64,000 bases of DNA. It comes from CAZLGM01 sp964558875. GTDB lineage: Bacteria; Desulfobacterota; Desulfobulbia; Desulfobulbales; Desulfocapsaceae. Below, in pieces: positions 1-9,035 of this stretch (position 1 is the first letter of the stretch; every line of letters begins with the position of its first letter). The notes under the pieces are model-generated. The model worked only from the letters and a program-made list of their open reading frames with translations, had not been told where the DNA came from and ran no database searches. Both the position numbers and the translations under genes were made by a program. The DNA lies in assembly GCA_964558875.1 (NCBI GenBank), contig CAZLGM010000001.1, positions 1-64,000 on the forward strand. Reading direction: 5' to 3'.

Positions 1-267
1 GAACGATTTGCATACTTATTTTTTCTAGTCATAACTAGACTATAGCATACTTTTTAGATTGCTGTTCTAGTCATGACCCATAATGATTATAAAGATTGTT
101 CATCCGGATACAGTATTATTTGAATCTTCACAGAAAACAAAAGCTATACCAATCCGAAGCTTCGCCGTCGCGAAGTCGCATAACAACTGTGGCGATCTCT
201 GGAGATTACTTGGTCGTTACACTCCTTGTAACGACAAGATTTACTACTCGAAACAGAATATGCTTTT
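1..267. other. Left-edge intergenic stretch, no gene supported
   Basis: I see no convincing coding sequence here. The 10-mer ttctagtcat occurs at 23-32 and again at 65-74, 42 bp apart (about four helical turns), and the first copy is part of a small palindrome (ctagt-cata-actag). Positions about 160-216 resemble a degraded copy of the dispersed repeat seen intact near 59.2 and 59.6 kb (shared cgtcgcga and gtggcgatctc segments). An operator function for the 10-mers is only a guess. Confidence 0.35.
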
Positions 268-891
268 TCACTGCTTATCACAGTTCATCAAAAACACCGG
301 AAAGCTCTGCAATACTCCGTCCTTTCCGGGTTTTTCAATGGTATGGACGGTTCGATGGCCGACAGCCGTGAATCCGATTTTGGAAAGTTTTCGACCAAGA
401 TCATTCGGGTCAAATCCATGGTGTTTGGCGCCATGATCGTTGCCTGAATGAAAGGAACCGTCCTCGTCAACAAGATCAGCAATAAGCAGTAGTCCGCCAG
501 GGTTGAGCAGTTTGAAAAACTCTTCCAGCAAGCTGTCCAACTGTTCAACATGATGCAGGGTCATGGATGTAAAGATCAGGTCAAATGTCTCATCAATGGT
601 ATCCGTCTGAAGGTCACACTGCAGCGGTGTAATATTGGATATCTGCTCCTCGCTGATTTTATCAGTAAGCACATTGATCATACCGGAAGATGAGTCAACG
701 GCGAGAAGAGATTGCAGCTGTGGGGCAAGGGTAAGTCCAACCAGCCCTGTCCCGCAGCCGTATTCCATGGCTTTCATTTCTGTTGTGAGTGGAAAACCGG
801 CCATGGCTTCGGCAATGGCGGCCGCAACCTGGACCCTTTTCTTCTTTTTATCCCAGTCGGCGGCTTTGGTGTCAAATCGGTTGGTTGTCAT
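268..891 (-). CDS. Class I SAM-dependent methyltransferase
   Basis: A 207-residue cytosolic methyltransferase of the UbiE/SmtA-like Rossmann type. The SAM-binding glycine motif YGCGTG is at residues 44-49. An acidic motif II follows near LLAVDSS. The FDLIFTSMTLHHV segment at about 104-116 is the usual motif IV/post-IV region, and LLNPGGLLLIADL is the typical strand before the beta hairpin. The substrate cannot be read from the sequence. The start lies 2 nt after the stop of the M16-type protease gene, so it is the last gene of a dtd-protease-methyltransferase operon and probably translationally coupled. It has no strong ribosome site of its own. Confidence 0.85.
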   Translation of the reverse strand: MTTNRFDTKAADWDKKKKRVQVAAAIAEAMAGFPLTTEMKAMEYGCGTGLVGLTLAPQLQSLLAVDSSSGMINVLTDKISEEQISNITPLQCDLQTDTIDETFDLIFTSMTLHHVEQLDSLLEEFFKLLNPGGLLLIADLVDEDGSFHSGNDHGAKHHGFDPNDLGRKLSKIGFTAVGHRTVHTIEKPGKDGVLQSFPVFLMNCDKQ

Positions 892-893
892 TG

Positions 894-3809
894 TTATAGT
901 TCTGTTAAAGTATTGAACAAATCGGAATCCTGTTCGATTTTCGTCCGGTTGCCGATGATGGTTCGATAGCTCTCATCAAAGAGGCGTCTGAACGGCCCGC
1001 TGAATTGTTTCAGGTCATCAACAGTCGTCCTGATGATTTCTTCCTGCCGCCGGGCCTTATCGGCAGGTGTGACACCGGCAAAAAACTCATTTCTGGCAGT
1101 TGCTCCTTTGGCAGCCGAACTCTGATGGGGGTCGAATCCGCCGTACGTCCCAATAATAAGCTGTTCCATCTCCTTTGGGCCGGGCTCAAGGTGTTCAATA
1201 ATCGCCGGGATGTTTTCGTAGGCGTCATAGGTCTTGCGAACATTAGGGTCCCGGTAACTGATAATTGCAAGGTTACCGGTAAACCTGCTGAACTGGATGA
1301 AACACCCGTATGCTCCACCCATCTGCCGGACAGTGTTCCACAGATAATCTCGGTTGAGATAATTCTTCATTACTTCAAAATGACCATTATACCCGTCTCC
1401 GCCCGGGAAGAGATTGCCGCCCTGGACAGCGAAAACAACTTCGGATGAAGTGATAAATGCTTCATGATCAACGTGTTTTTCCATTTGCAGGGCCTGATGG
1501 GTAACCGGACTTTTATCCAGGCTTTCAACAAGGGATGATCCCAGTTGCGAAAAACGGGAGATTTCTTCGTCCTCCCCGGTAATACAGAGGTGCAGGTTGT
1601 TTACGTTGAAGAGCAATTTGGCGATCCGCTGCAGTTTGCCAAGGAAATCCTGTTCCATCTGCTGGTAATTGGTGGATAATTCCTTGAGGGCGAGATAGGC
1701 GGTAACACCATTCACAGCCTCATTATAACGTCCGGCCCGGCTGAGATGAGAGAATACCCTGGTGGCGGGCAGCATATATCCTTCACTCTGAACATGGTGT
1801 TCGGTCCAGGCGTATTCACGGCCGACGATTTCCCGAATACGTGTTCTATCCTCAAGCGACAGCTCGGAGAAAACCTCAGCCATAATGTTAATTGTCCGTT
1901 CCAGATATTCCGGCAGACATTTAACATGCAGCCAGAAGATCGGCTGCAATTGGTCCCTTTTCTTCAAATGAGTATAGGCGGACAACGAGTGGGTAAGACC
2001 ACCGGTGCAGGTAGCGATCTCCTTGGCAAAGTGGATGTAATCCATCTTCTTTGTGCCGATTTCACACATGATGTTGCCAAACAGGTTCAGGAAAACAAGA
2101 AGTTCGTAAGGGAGACAGCTGAAATCAAGACCGATATCGAGATAACTGATACGGTTGGTGGGCAGCTCATTGATCAAAACCTGGCGGTTGAACATGGTTA
2201 CGGGGCTGCTCTCATGAAAAGTTGTAGAAGAGAGATCATTCAAGCCAAGCTGGGGCAGTTTTTCAAGTTGTCGGGCAGTGTTTGGACGTATCTGCAGATC
2301 AAGCAGTTCCCTGGTTCGAGAAATGATCCTCTTTCTGCCGCTGTCGTCGAGGGAGTCCAGATGGGCGCTGATCCGCTGCTCTTCTTCTTCTCTTTCCTGC
2401 TCCTGTTTGTTTCTGTCAGGAACCAGAGTGACGACAACAGTCCGGGGAGTGTCGATCAGATAGGACCGGATGAGCTGTTCAAAGTAGCGGTTGTTCAGGG
2501 CCTTTTCCCGAATGGTCGCAAACAGCTCCTCCTGTTTCAAAACATCAAAGGGATCGACGTTGTATTTCATTGCCGACATCGATTTTTGGATCAGGTTCAG
2601 GCCCCGCTGAGCTTTGCTGGCCTCTTCCCGTTGGCTGAACTCGAAATTGTTGAGCTCTGAAAGCAGAAGGTCCTGATCGATGCCCTGGTCGGCCATCTCT
2701 GTCAGTACAGATGTGTAAAGAGAAAGGAAGTCTTCTTTCTTTTCAGGTTCGCTGCCGATAAGGTAGCAGACCATCATTGTTTCGGGGCTGGATGAGCTGA
2801 CATAAAAACCGCCGAAATCCTTGCAGAGGCCGCTTGTGACGATACTGTTCTTTAACCTGGAGCCGTCGGAGTTGAACAGTATGTTGGCAATGATCTTAAA
2901 TGAGGTGTTCAGTTCCCTATCGGTGACGTTGCAGATTTTGGTGCCGACAGCCAGATAGGTCTTATCGCTGGTCTCATGGTTGTCAATCGAGTAGTAGTCT
3001 GTAATATGTTGAGGATCAGTAATAGCGCTGCCAAGCTCAGGTGAGCAGGGTGGGGATCCGGTTGAGTATCTGCTCAAAAAGTGGGTTTGAAGATAATCCA
3101 GCTCTTCTTCGAGCGGCGCGTTGCCATAGAGGAAGAACAGTCCGTTTGACGGATGGTAATGGCGTTTGTGAAAGTCCACGAATTGCTCATAGGTGAGGTC
3201 GGGGATATTCTTCGGGTCGCCGCCGGACTCATGGGCATAGGTTGAGCCTGGCATGAGTCCGTTGTAAATATGGTGGAAGATCAGTCGGGTCGGGTCGGAA
3301 AAGGCCCCTTTCATTTCGTTGTAGACTACTCCCTGAAAGCGGACCGGCTCCTGATCGTTTTCCCTGTGAAAGTGGCAGCCTTCCTGCTCAAAGGTGGTAC
3401 GATCAAGCAGGGGATGAAAGACCACGTCACAGTAAACATCCATCAGGTTAAAATACTCCTTCAGGTTTCTGGTGGCAAAGGGATAGTAGGTGATATCCGA
3501 GCCTGTCATGGCGTTGAGGAAGGTCATCAGCCCCCCCTTGTTTAATTCGCCAAAGACATCCTTGATCGGATATTTTTGCGAGCCCATGAGAACGGAGTGC
3601 TCGAGGATATGGGCAACACCTGTTGAATCTGTCGGGATAGTATTGAAAGCGACACCAAAGGTTTTGTTGGCGTCCTGGTTCTTAATTGCCAGCACCCGAC
3701 AGCCCAGAACAGCATGCTTAAAGAGAAAGACATCCGAACCGATTTCATCGATATGCTGCTTTTTCTGCAGGGTAAACGACGGGTTGGATGGAGGATTGGT
3801 TAATGTCAT
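894..3809 (-). CDS. M16C-family zinc metalloprotease (presequence protease type)
   Basis: A 971-residue protein of the full two-lobed M16C length (bacterial relatives of PreP/falcilysin, about 970-1,000 aa), with no evident signal peptide. The inverted zinc motif HILEH spans residues 67-71 (H67, E70, H71), and the third ligand is E165 in YNEMKGAF. That arrangement is the signature of peptidase family M16. The C-terminal half lacks a second HxxEH, as expected for the inactive lobe. Family members degrade small unstructured peptides inside a closed chamber; the substrate here is unknown. The gene sits 33 nt downstream of dtd and 2 nt upstream of the methyltransferase on the same strand. Confidence 0.93.
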   Translation of the reverse strand: MTLTNPPSNPSFTLQKKQHIDEIGSDVFLFKHAVLGCRVLAIKNQDANKTFGVAFNTIPTDSTGVAHILEHSVLMGSQKYPIKDVFGELNKGGLMTFLNAMTGSDITYYPFATRNLKEYFNLMDVYCDVVFHPLLDRTTFEQEGCHFHRENDQEPVRFQGVVYNEMKGAFSDPTRLIFHHIYNGLMPGSTYAHESGGDPKNIPDLTYEQFVDFHKRHYHPSNGLFFLYGNAPLEEELDYLQTHFLSRYSTGSPPCSPELGSAITDPQHITDYYSIDNHETSDKTYLAVGTKICNVTDRELNTSFKIIANILFNSDGSRLKNSIVTSGLCKDFGGFYVSSSSPETMMVCYLIGSEPEKKEDFLSLYTSVLTEMADQGIDQDLLLSELNNFEFSQREEASKAQRGLNLIQKSMSAMKYNVDPFDVLKQEELFATIREKALNNRYFEQLIRSYLIDTPRTVVVTLVPDRNKQEQEREEEEQRISAHLDSLDDSGRKRIISRTRELLDLQIRPNTARQLEKLPQLGLNDLSSTTFHESSPVTMFNRQVLINELPTNRISYLDIGLDFSCLPYELLVFLNLFGNIMCEIGTKKMDYIHFAKEIATCTGGLTHSLSAYTHLKKRDQLQPIFWLHVKCLPEYLERTINIMAEVFSELSLEDRTRIREIVGREYAWTEHHVQSEGYMLPATRVFSHLSRAGRYNEAVNGVTAYLALKELSTNYQQMEQDFLGKLQRIAKLLFNVNNLHLCITGEDEEISRFSQLGSSLVESLDKSPVTHQALQMEKHVDHEAFITSSEVVFAVQGGNLFPGGDGYNGHFEVMKNYLNRDYLWNTVRQMGGAYGCFIQFSRFTGNLAIISYRDPNVRKTYDAYENIPAIIEHLEPGPKEMEQLIIGTYGGFDPHQSSAAKGATARNEFFAGVTPADKARRQEEIIRTTVDDLKQFSGPFRRLFDESYRTIIGNRTKIEQDSDLFNTLTEL

Positions 3810-3842
3810 ATTTTGTTTAAATAATGGGTTAATTAAAACAGG

Positions 3843-4292
3843 TTAAAAGGTTTTAGCGGAATCGAGCAACAGTGTTACCGGACCGTCATTTACCAGGGCA
3901 ACATCCATCATGGCCTGAAAGGTACCGGTGGCAGCCGTAATTCCCTGATCGGTGACGGCATCGACAAATTGTTCATACATCATGACGCCTTTTTCAGGAG
4001 GAGCCGCCTCTGAAAAACCCGGGCGTCTGCCTTTCCGGCAGTCTCCGTACAGGGTGAATTGCGAGACAATAAGGATTTCTCCGCAAATATCAACAAGGGA
4101 GCGATTCATCCTGTTTTGATCGTCTTCAAAAATACGAAGATGCAGCACCTTATTAACCATCCAGGCCAGCGATTTGTCATCGTCATCCCTGTGAATACCG
4201 AGAAAAAGCAGTATTCCCCGGTTAATGGAGCCGACGATATTCCCATCAACGGAAACAGATGCTTGATGAACTCGCTGGACAACCGCTCGCAT
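3843..4292 (-). CDS. dtd: D-aminoacyl-tRNA deacylase
   Basis: 149 residues, the normal length for Dtd. It hydrolyses D-amino acids (and mischarged glycine) from tRNA in the cytosol. The N-terminus MRAVVQRV, the SQFTLYGD motif near residue 80 and the NDGPVT motif near the C-terminus (the family's cross-subunit Gly-cisPro site) are all present. The start is supported by AAGGA about 8 nt upstream of the ATG at 4292. It heads a three-gene operon with the M16C protease and a methyltransferase. Confidence 0.96.
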   Translation of the reverse strand: MRAVVQRVHQASVSVDGNIVGSINRGILLFLGIHRDDDDKSLAWMVNKVLHLRIFEDDQNRMNRSLVDICGEILIVSQFTLYGDCRKGRRPGFSEAAPPEKGVMMYEQFVDAVTDQGITAATGTFQAMMDVALVNDGPVTLLLDSAKTF

Positions 4293-4544
4293 AATTGTTT
4301 TCCTTTGTAAAGAAGCTGAACAACAGCATTTCTAATGGCGCAAATTATAAAAACTACACTTAATTATAATCGGTTGTCAATTCATGTGAGGGCAAAAGGC
4401 GACTTTTCTCAAAAGCTGCTTGCGGATTGAGGTATAAAAAAAATTCAATTTGGAATAAGGTGTCTGGCTGAAAAGGGGTAGCACAGGTGCTGAGGCAAAT
4501 AAAGATTGAGTTGATCAGAAAAGTTTGTACAAAAAGGAATAGCG

Positions 4545-4778
4545 ATGAGGAAACGATCGAAATGGATTCCAGTTAGTTTTGTTGTTGTTGTCTTGATCTG
4601 TATCTATTTGATGGCTATGACCGATCTTTTCCAACCTCTCATCCGGTTTATCCACAGTGAAGGGATTACGATTCCCCAGGCAATCGGTTGTCTGATCGGT
4701 GGTGTGATCTGTTTTTATCTCTGTTTAAAAATACTGATTGCTCTAGGGAATTATTTTTTACCGGATAGCGAAGAGTAA
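4545..4778 (+). CDS. Small two-helix membrane protein of unknown function
   Basis: A 77-residue protein with two predicted transmembrane segments (about 8-28 and 44-66), a basic N-terminus (MRKRSK) that suggests an N-in topology, and an acidic C-terminus (DSEE). I do not recognise a family. An AGGA ribosome site lies about 7 nt before the ATG. It is transcribed away from dtd and towards the FGGY kinase gene (convergent), so it is probably monocistronic. Confidence 0.6.
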   Translation: MRKRSKWIPVSFVVVVLICIYLMAMTDLFQPLIRFIHSEGITIPQAIGCLIGGVICFYLCLKILIALGNYFLPDSEE

Positions 4779-4817
4779 AGACCAGCAGAAATGGTGCGCA
4801 ACAACAAAAGTGAATTC

Positions 4818-4860
4818 CGTCGTTGCCAGGGGACAAAGTGACCATGGCGATCTCAAGCAA
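4818..4860. repeat. Degenerate copy of the gaccgtggcgatct dispersed repeat
   Basis: The segment between the convergent small membrane gene and the FGGY kinase gene contains cgtcgttgcc and gtgaccatggcgatctcaag. It resembles the 3' part of the repeat copies at 59147-59240 and 59556-59633. Identity is partial, so the call rests on the shared core only. Confidence 0.35.
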
Positions 4861-4861
4861 T

Positions 4862-6406
4862 TTACGGATAACCGGTGATGCTTCTGATTTCCCGGTATAA
4901 CGGGCTGAGCGACGAATACATCCTGGTATAAACCCGTTCATACAGTTCCCTGTAGAGGTCACTATTTTCCGGATTGGGTGTAAACGTCTGCCGGTAACGA
5001 ACCATCTGCTCTGCCGCCTCTTGAACGGAAGGATGGATGCCTGTACCCACTGCAATGACCATAGCGGCCCCCAGGCCGGATGTCTCCCAGGTTTCTCCCC
5101 GGATCAGTTCCAGGTTAAAAATGTCGGCAGCGATCTGACAGATTTCATCACTGCGTGAACCGCCACCTGAAACAGTCAAACGATGTATTTTTCGTTTCCC
5201 AGCTCTTTCTATGGAATGCATACCGTCGAGCAGTCCGAAGTTCAGCCCTTCGATAACAGCCCGATACATGTGTGATTTTCTGTGAACTCCTCCAAAACCG
5301 ATCATGGCACCCTTGGCTTCAGGAGTCTTTATACCCGGTCCCCAGAACGGTTGAACCAGCAGACCGTTGGCACCGGGAGGCGCCTGGGCGAGCAGAGTAT
5401 TGAGGACTGTTTCCGCATCTATGTTGTTTGCTTTGGCCTCCAGCACTTCTTTGTGGGCAAACTCATTCTTGAACCAGTTGACCATCCAGTAGCCACGATA
5501 AATTTGAACTTCCGGATTAAAGTGACCCGGTATGGTTGCCGGATAGGCAGGCATGAATCGTATGGGTTCAAAATAGGATGGCGATGTCGTCTGAATGGTA
5601 GCGGCAGTACCGAAACTGAGATTGGCCTGATTGCTGTCGGTGACACCCATGCCGATGGTTTCGCATCCCTTGTCGGAACCGCAGGCAATGACGGGTGTTC
5701 CTTCCTTCAGGCCTGTGAGCTTGGCAGCCTGTTTGCTGATGTTGCCGATTGGGCTGGCCGGAGGAACGATGGCCACCAATTTCTCCGGTTCGACGGGGAA
5801 AAGTTTGGCTGATAGATTCCACGGTTTTGCCCAGCGTTGTTTTTTGTAATGAAAGGGGATATGGCCGATCTGGGAGCTCACAGAATCCTTGAATTGACCG
5901 GTAAACCTGAAGTTAAGAAACCCTGAGAGCTGCAGGTATTTGTGGGTTTTCTGCCAAGTCTCCGGTTGGAATTGCCGGATCCAGTTGCATTTGGCTTCCC
6001 GTTGAACAATGGAGACGGCCTCGTTCATACCGGTGATCAGATGACCGATATGAATAAGAATTGAAGGCTTGTAGACCGGAGCAGCCTTACGCTGGTCGAG
6101 CCAGCAGATGACAGGTCTCAACGGACGACCATCTTCATCCACGTTCATCATGGAGTTTCGTACCGAGGTTACCCCTACTCCCTCAATAGCATTGAACCAG
6201 TCCGGGTGCTGGTCCTTCAGTGTTTGGCAGCCCCGGCACAGGCTGTTCCAGTACAGTTCTCCATCCTGCTCGGCCCAGCCTTCGCGTTTGCTGAAATACG
6301 GCTCGTAAAACTGCTGGTCTTTGGCAAGAAGTCTGCCACTGCTTGAGAACAGCATGCACCGCAGGCTCTGGGTACCACAGTCAATCGCTAGAAGAACGTT
6401 ATTCAT
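4862..6406 (-). CDS. FGGY-family carbohydrate kinase (xylulokinase-like)
   Basis: 514 residues, the normal length of the FGGY family, which phosphorylates sugars or polyols with ATP. The N-terminal lobe begins with the phosphate-binding strand-turn AIDCGTQSLR. The catalytic-base region is GSDKGCETIGMG near residue 245, and the C-terminal lobe has the adenosine motif SGGGSRSDEICQIAAD near residue 410. It is closest by eye to xylulokinase-like members, but the sugar cannot be assigned. No sugar transporter or isomerase lies nearby to help. It is divergent from the Roadblock gene, with a 253-nt shared upstream region. Confidence 0.88.
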   Translation of the reverse strand: MNNVLLAIDCGTQSLRCMLFSSSGRLLAKDQQFYEPYFSKREGWAEQDGELYWNSLCRGCQTLKDQHPDWFNAIEGVGVTSVRNSMMNVDEDGRPLRPVICWLDQRKAAPVYKPSILIHIGHLITGMNEAVSIVQREAKCNWIRQFQPETWQKTHKYLQLSGFLNFRFTGQFKDSVSSQIGHIPFHYKKQRWAKPWNLSAKLFPVEPEKLVAIVPPASPIGNISKQAAKLTGLKEGTPVIACGSDKGCETIGMGVTDSNQANLSFGTAATIQTTSPSYFEPIRFMPAYPATIPGHFNPEVQIYRGYWMVNWFKNEFAHKEVLEAKANNIDAETVLNTLLAQAPPGANGLLVQPFWGPGIKTPEAKGAMIGFGGVHRKSHMYRAVIEGLNFGLLDGMHSIERAGKRKIHRLTVSGGGSRSDEICQIAADIFNLELIRGETWETSGLGAAMVIAVGTGIHPSVQEAAEQMVRYRQTFTPNPENSDLYRELYERVYTRMYSSLSPLYREIRSITGYP

Positions 6407-6505
6407 GGAGCCAGATTAAATTGAATGGATGCTGAATGCAATGGTTGATATATCATTGGAATATTGACTGGATAGAGAATAAAAAGAGAAGTATAAAAGA
6501 TTGTG

Positions 6506-6530
6506 ATTACTACTGAGTTTCAGTGGTAAT
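6506..6530. promoter_or_regulatory. 25-bp dyad, candidate enhancer site upstream of the sigma-54 promoter
   Basis: Two 11-bp arms, attactactga and tcagtggtaat, are inverted repeats with 10 of 11 bases matching, separated by a 3-bp centre. The dyad ends 38 bp before the -24 element at 6568. Size, symmetry and placement fit a binding site for an NtrC-family activator, perhaps the one encoded at 9284-10606. Which activator binds is inference. Confidence 0.55.
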
Positions 6531-6567
6531 TACATAAAGACAGGTGGAAACTTGATTGATGTGGTGC

Positions 6568-6583
6568 TGGCAAAGTACTTGCA
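6568..6583 (+). promoter_or_regulatory. Sigma-54 (-24/-12) promoter for the Roadblock gene
   Basis: TGGCAAAGTACTTGCA matches the RpoN consensus TGGCAC-N5-TTGCA at all but one base of the two boxes, with the invariant GG and GC exactly 10 nt apart. It points at the Roadblock/LC7 gene starting at 6660, with an expected transcript start near 6594 and a leader of about 65 nt. Confidence 0.75.
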
Positions 6584-6659
6584 AGGCTATAAAGGAAACG
6601 ATGATCTATACGAGCATTGACAAAAGGTTAAATTAAAATCAGAGAGCAAACAGATCTGT

Positions 6660-7067
6660 ATGATAAATGATATTGAAAAGACACTGGCCAAGATGGCTGA
6701 CGAAATACCGGGTGTACTCACTGTTGCTTTGGTTACTGTGAATGATGGGTTGGCTATTGCCGAAGTAAGTCGTCAAGAGGGGTTCGATTCGGCAGAGGCA
6801 TCGGCATATCTTGCTTCGATTGTAAAATCCAATACTAACGCCATCAAATTACTGGCGGGTGATCAGGTGACGGAAGATATTCTGGTAACCACAAAGGATT
6901 ATTTTTTTATTATTCGACAATTGCCCGGTTATCCGTTTTTCATTTTTATCATGACAACCAGAGACTCGTGGTTGGGCAAGGCTCGGGTTGTCATGAAAGA
7001 GCAAGATGACCATTTTCAGAGGTTTGCTAAATTCCTGGCTGAAAACTATCTTGATAATATCGACTGA
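6660..7067 (+). CDS. Roadblock/LC7-domain protein
   Basis: A single-domain 135-residue protein of the Roadblock/LC7 (MglB-like) superfamily. The order is an N-terminal helix (IEKTLAKMADEIPGV), strands around VTVNDGLAIAEVS, a long helix with SAYLASIVKS, and a C-terminal strand pair (FFIIRQLPGYPFFIFIM). In bacteria such proteins dimerise and often regulate small Ras-like GTPases or act as signalling platforms. No MglA-like GTPase is encoded in this window. The gene lies behind a strong sigma-54 promoter (6568-6583) with an upstream dyad. A second Roadblock domain is encoded nearby at the end of the 7822-8973 protein, suggesting a shared pathway. Confidence 0.85.
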   Translation: MINDIEKTLAKMADEIPGVLTVALVTVNDGLAIAEVSRQEGFDSAEASAYLASIVKSNTNAIKLLAGDQVTEDILVTTKDYFFIIRQLPGYPFFIFIMTTRDSWLGKARVVMKEQDDHFQRFAKFLAENYLDNID

Positions 7068-7072
7068 GCCTC

Positions 7073-7090
7073 TGTCTGGTAAATCAGACA
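7073..7090 (+). terminator. Short hairpin after the Roadblock gene
   Basis: tgtctg-gtaaat-cagaca forms a perfect 6-bp stem six nucleotides after the Roadblock stop codon, between two convergent genes. There is no T-run, so termination function is weakly supported. Confidence 0.25.
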
Positions 7091-7124
7091 AAGATGCAGG
7101 GAAGTAACAGTAAGGTCTGTATAT

Positions 7125-7745
7125 TTATTCGTCCTCTATTTTCAGGTGATAGCAACACATGTTGCTCTCAAGTATTTCTTCAACCTTTTGCGGATCAACA
7201 TTGTTGAGTTCAATCCATTTGTTGGCAAAACCTTTAGAGCCTGCAGCCGATTTACAACCAAGCTGTGATATGGAAATCTTCTTGCCGGATATCTTAATTC
7301 TATCTGCCAGTGCGGAGCGCAAAGGTTGATGTACAGAGCAGAATGGGCTCACACCGGCGCCTTCGCCTACTTTGTACTGGGTTGTAATGTTACTGCTTTT
7401 ATTAAATTCCTTAGTGAAAGCACCATATCCCTCCGGCATATCCTTGAAAACCTCTTTGTAATTATTAATCGAGGTTTCAAAGGGACATTTTTCAAGACCA
7501 AAAACCATTTCTCCACAATGGGTTGATTTACCTTCGATCTGGGTGATTGGATTTGTCTCATTGTCAATGGCCTCAACATACTCTTCAAAAGATGCGTATT
7601 CGACCTCTTCGGTCTTCTCTGCGGTCGCCAGAGCATTACGGACCATGATTCCTTTTGCGCTGGCTGCCCCACTGAGTTTGATTAATGTTTTGATCATATC
7701 GAGAAAGCTGATATGAGCTATATCGAGAATCTTGTTTTTTTTCAT
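7125..7745 (-). CDS. Cys/His-rich protein of unknown function
   Basis: 206 residues, no signal peptide, family not recognised. Six cysteines lie in short conserved-looking contexts: CGEMVFGLEKCP, SPFCSVHQP, QLGCKSAAGSKG and SNMCCYH. Together with the nearby histidines these could bind a metal or an iron-sulfur centre (inference). AGGAG lies 7 nt before the ATG. It follows the receiver-PATAN-Roadblock gene on the same strand with a 76-nt gap containing a hairpin, so it is probably in the same sigma-54-driven transcript. A sensory or partner role for the Roadblock proteins is a guess from context. Confidence 0.6.
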   Translation of the reverse strand: MKKNKILDIAHISFLDMIKTLIKLSGAASAKGIMVRNALATAEKTEEVEYASFEEYVEAIDNETNPITQIEGKSTHCGEMVFGLEKCPFETSINNYKEVFKDMPEGYGAFTKEFNKSSNITTQYKVGEGAGVSPFCSVHQPLRSALADRIKISGKKISISQLGCKSAAGSKGFANKWIELNNVDPQKVEEILESNMCCYHLKIEDE

Positions 7746-7797
7746 TGGTAACTCCTGGTCGGGAAGTTGAGAGTGAAGTCAATTGTTTGTATGGAGC

Positions 7798-7821
7798 GGG
7801 TGATTTTTCACCAGATCACCC
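7798..7821 (-). promoter_or_regulatory. Intercistronic hairpin
   Basis: gggtgat (7798-7804) and atcaccc (7815-7821) form a perfect 7-bp stem directly after the stop codon of the receiver-PATAN-Roadblock gene. No T-run follows on the transcribed strand. It may be an RNA-processing or stability element setting the ratio of the two genes rather than a full terminator. Confidence 0.4.
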
Positions 7822-8973
7822 TTATATGGAAACGTTTTGTTCAATCGTTTTTGAGTTCTTTTTAATGGATAACCGGATCCAGCCTAAATTGGTTTCTTTA
7901 TCGGCAACAATGACGAGGAATGCCTCCTCTCCAACAGGTGCAAACATAACAAGCCCATTCTGGTATTCGATCATGGTCATTGTTAAGCTGCCTTGACCCA
8001 GTTGCTCTCCCATAGAGTCGGCTGAACCGAATCCGCTTGAAGCGATTGCCCCGATCATTTCAGCATCAACGCCCTGTCTGGAAATAGCATCGAGTATAAA
8101 GCCGTCTCTTCCCACCAGACATGCAGTATGTACACCTTCAATATTAGTGAACTCAGTCAGGATCCCCTCTATCTTATTCATCTCTTCTTCCCCTTCATCG
8201 CTTGATTGATTTGAATGTATGCTGCTGTTCCCAGTTGTTTCCCTGTTTTCATCTTCCAGGGTGTTATCACTTTTGGCGTTGTCTACAATAACGGCTCCTT
8301 CAAGTATGAGCGCCTCGGTCGATTTGTTGATACTGACCATGGGAGGTTCAACGTTTCTCATGTTCTTTATTGTTCCTCCTTGAAGTGCCAGAATTTTATA
8401 AAAAGCCTCCTCACCCGTAAATTGCTCGAACATGGCATGGTTGATTGAACCATGATCAAAGAAAATGATGCCCTCACTCCCATTTGCAGTTACCCTCAAG
8501 GCTGCATTGGCTTTTGAAAGGCTGTTAAACTGGATAATATCAAGCAATTCAATGCCGTCTATTGTGCCTTGGAAGGAGGAATCTTTGCCAAGAAATTCGG
8601 CTACATATCCTCGTAATACATTTATATCAAACGGCTTTTCGATAAAGCGCAGACTGCCGTTCATCACGGCTTTATCTTTATAGCCACTTGATGGATAGGC
8701 TGTCATGATCATGACGCCAATTGAAGGATAGCGGTTACTGATTTCGATCAGGAGGTCGAGCCCGTTGATACCCGGCATATTGATATCGGTGATAACCAGT
8801 ACAACAGGTTTTTTTGCCAGGATTTCCAGAGCTTCCTCACCGGATTTCGCTGAGAGGATCTCAATGTTCTCCATGCCCTTGTTCAGCTTCTTCTGCAGCA
8901 TCCAGAGCATGTCCTCTTCGTCATCCACGACAAGTATTTTCTTGGTCATGGATGTCTCTTTGTCTCTGTCCAT
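7822..8973 (-). CDS. Receiver-PATAN (DUF4388)-Roadblock/LC7 fusion protein
   Basis: 383 residues in three parts. Residues about 10-130 are a CheY-like receiver with acidic pair D17-D18, phospho-acceptor D63 in VITDINMPG and a conserved Lys in RFIEKPFD. About 135-230 is a PATAN/DUF4388-type domain (FQGTIDGIELLDIIQF and GIIFFDHGSINHA are typical). After an acidic Ser/Asn linker, about 265-383 is a Roadblock/LC7 domain. It has no DNA-binding domain, so output is probably by protein contact. The start at 8973 has GAGGAA about 7 nt upstream. A sigma-54 promoter (9036-9052) lies about 60 nt upstream. Confidence 0.85.
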   Translation of the reverse strand: MDRDKETSMTKKILVVDDEEDMLWMLQKKLNKGMENIEILSAKSGEEALEILAKKPVVLVITDINMPGINGLDLLIEISNRYPSIGVMIMTAYPSSGYKDKAVMNGSLRFIEKPFDINVLRGYVAEFLGKDSSFQGTIDGIELLDIIQFNSLSKANAALRVTANGSEGIIFFDHGSINHAMFEQFTGEEAFYKILALQGGTIKNMRNVEPPMVSINKSTEALILEGAVIVDNAKSDNTLEDENRETTGNSSIHSNQSSDEGEEEMNKIEGILTEFTNIEGVHTACLVGRDGFILDAISRQGVDAEMIGAIASSGFGSADSMGEQLGQGSLTMTMIEYQNGLVMFAPVGEEAFLVIVADKETNLGWIRLSIKKNSKTIEQNVSI

Positions 8974-9035
8974 AGGATATTCCTCTTCAAATGATAAACA
9001 TAAGGTTATTTAAAGGAAAAATGGTAATTGCTTAA

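Noticed and set aside
83..436. Plus-strand frame of 117 codons at the left edge
   Set aside because: It overlaps the 3' end of the methyltransferase gene, shows no domain and crosses a degraded repeat.
1746..2660. A 304-codon plus-strand frame opposite the M16C protease gene
   Set aside because: The minus-strand protein has clear catalytic motifs over its full length; the opposite frame has no recognisable domain.
4293..4400. Sigma-70 promoter for dtd (TTGACA and two TATAAT-like boxes on the minus strand)
   Set aside because: The spacings between the -35 and either -10 (6 or 25 nt) are not workable, so no specific promoter could be supported.
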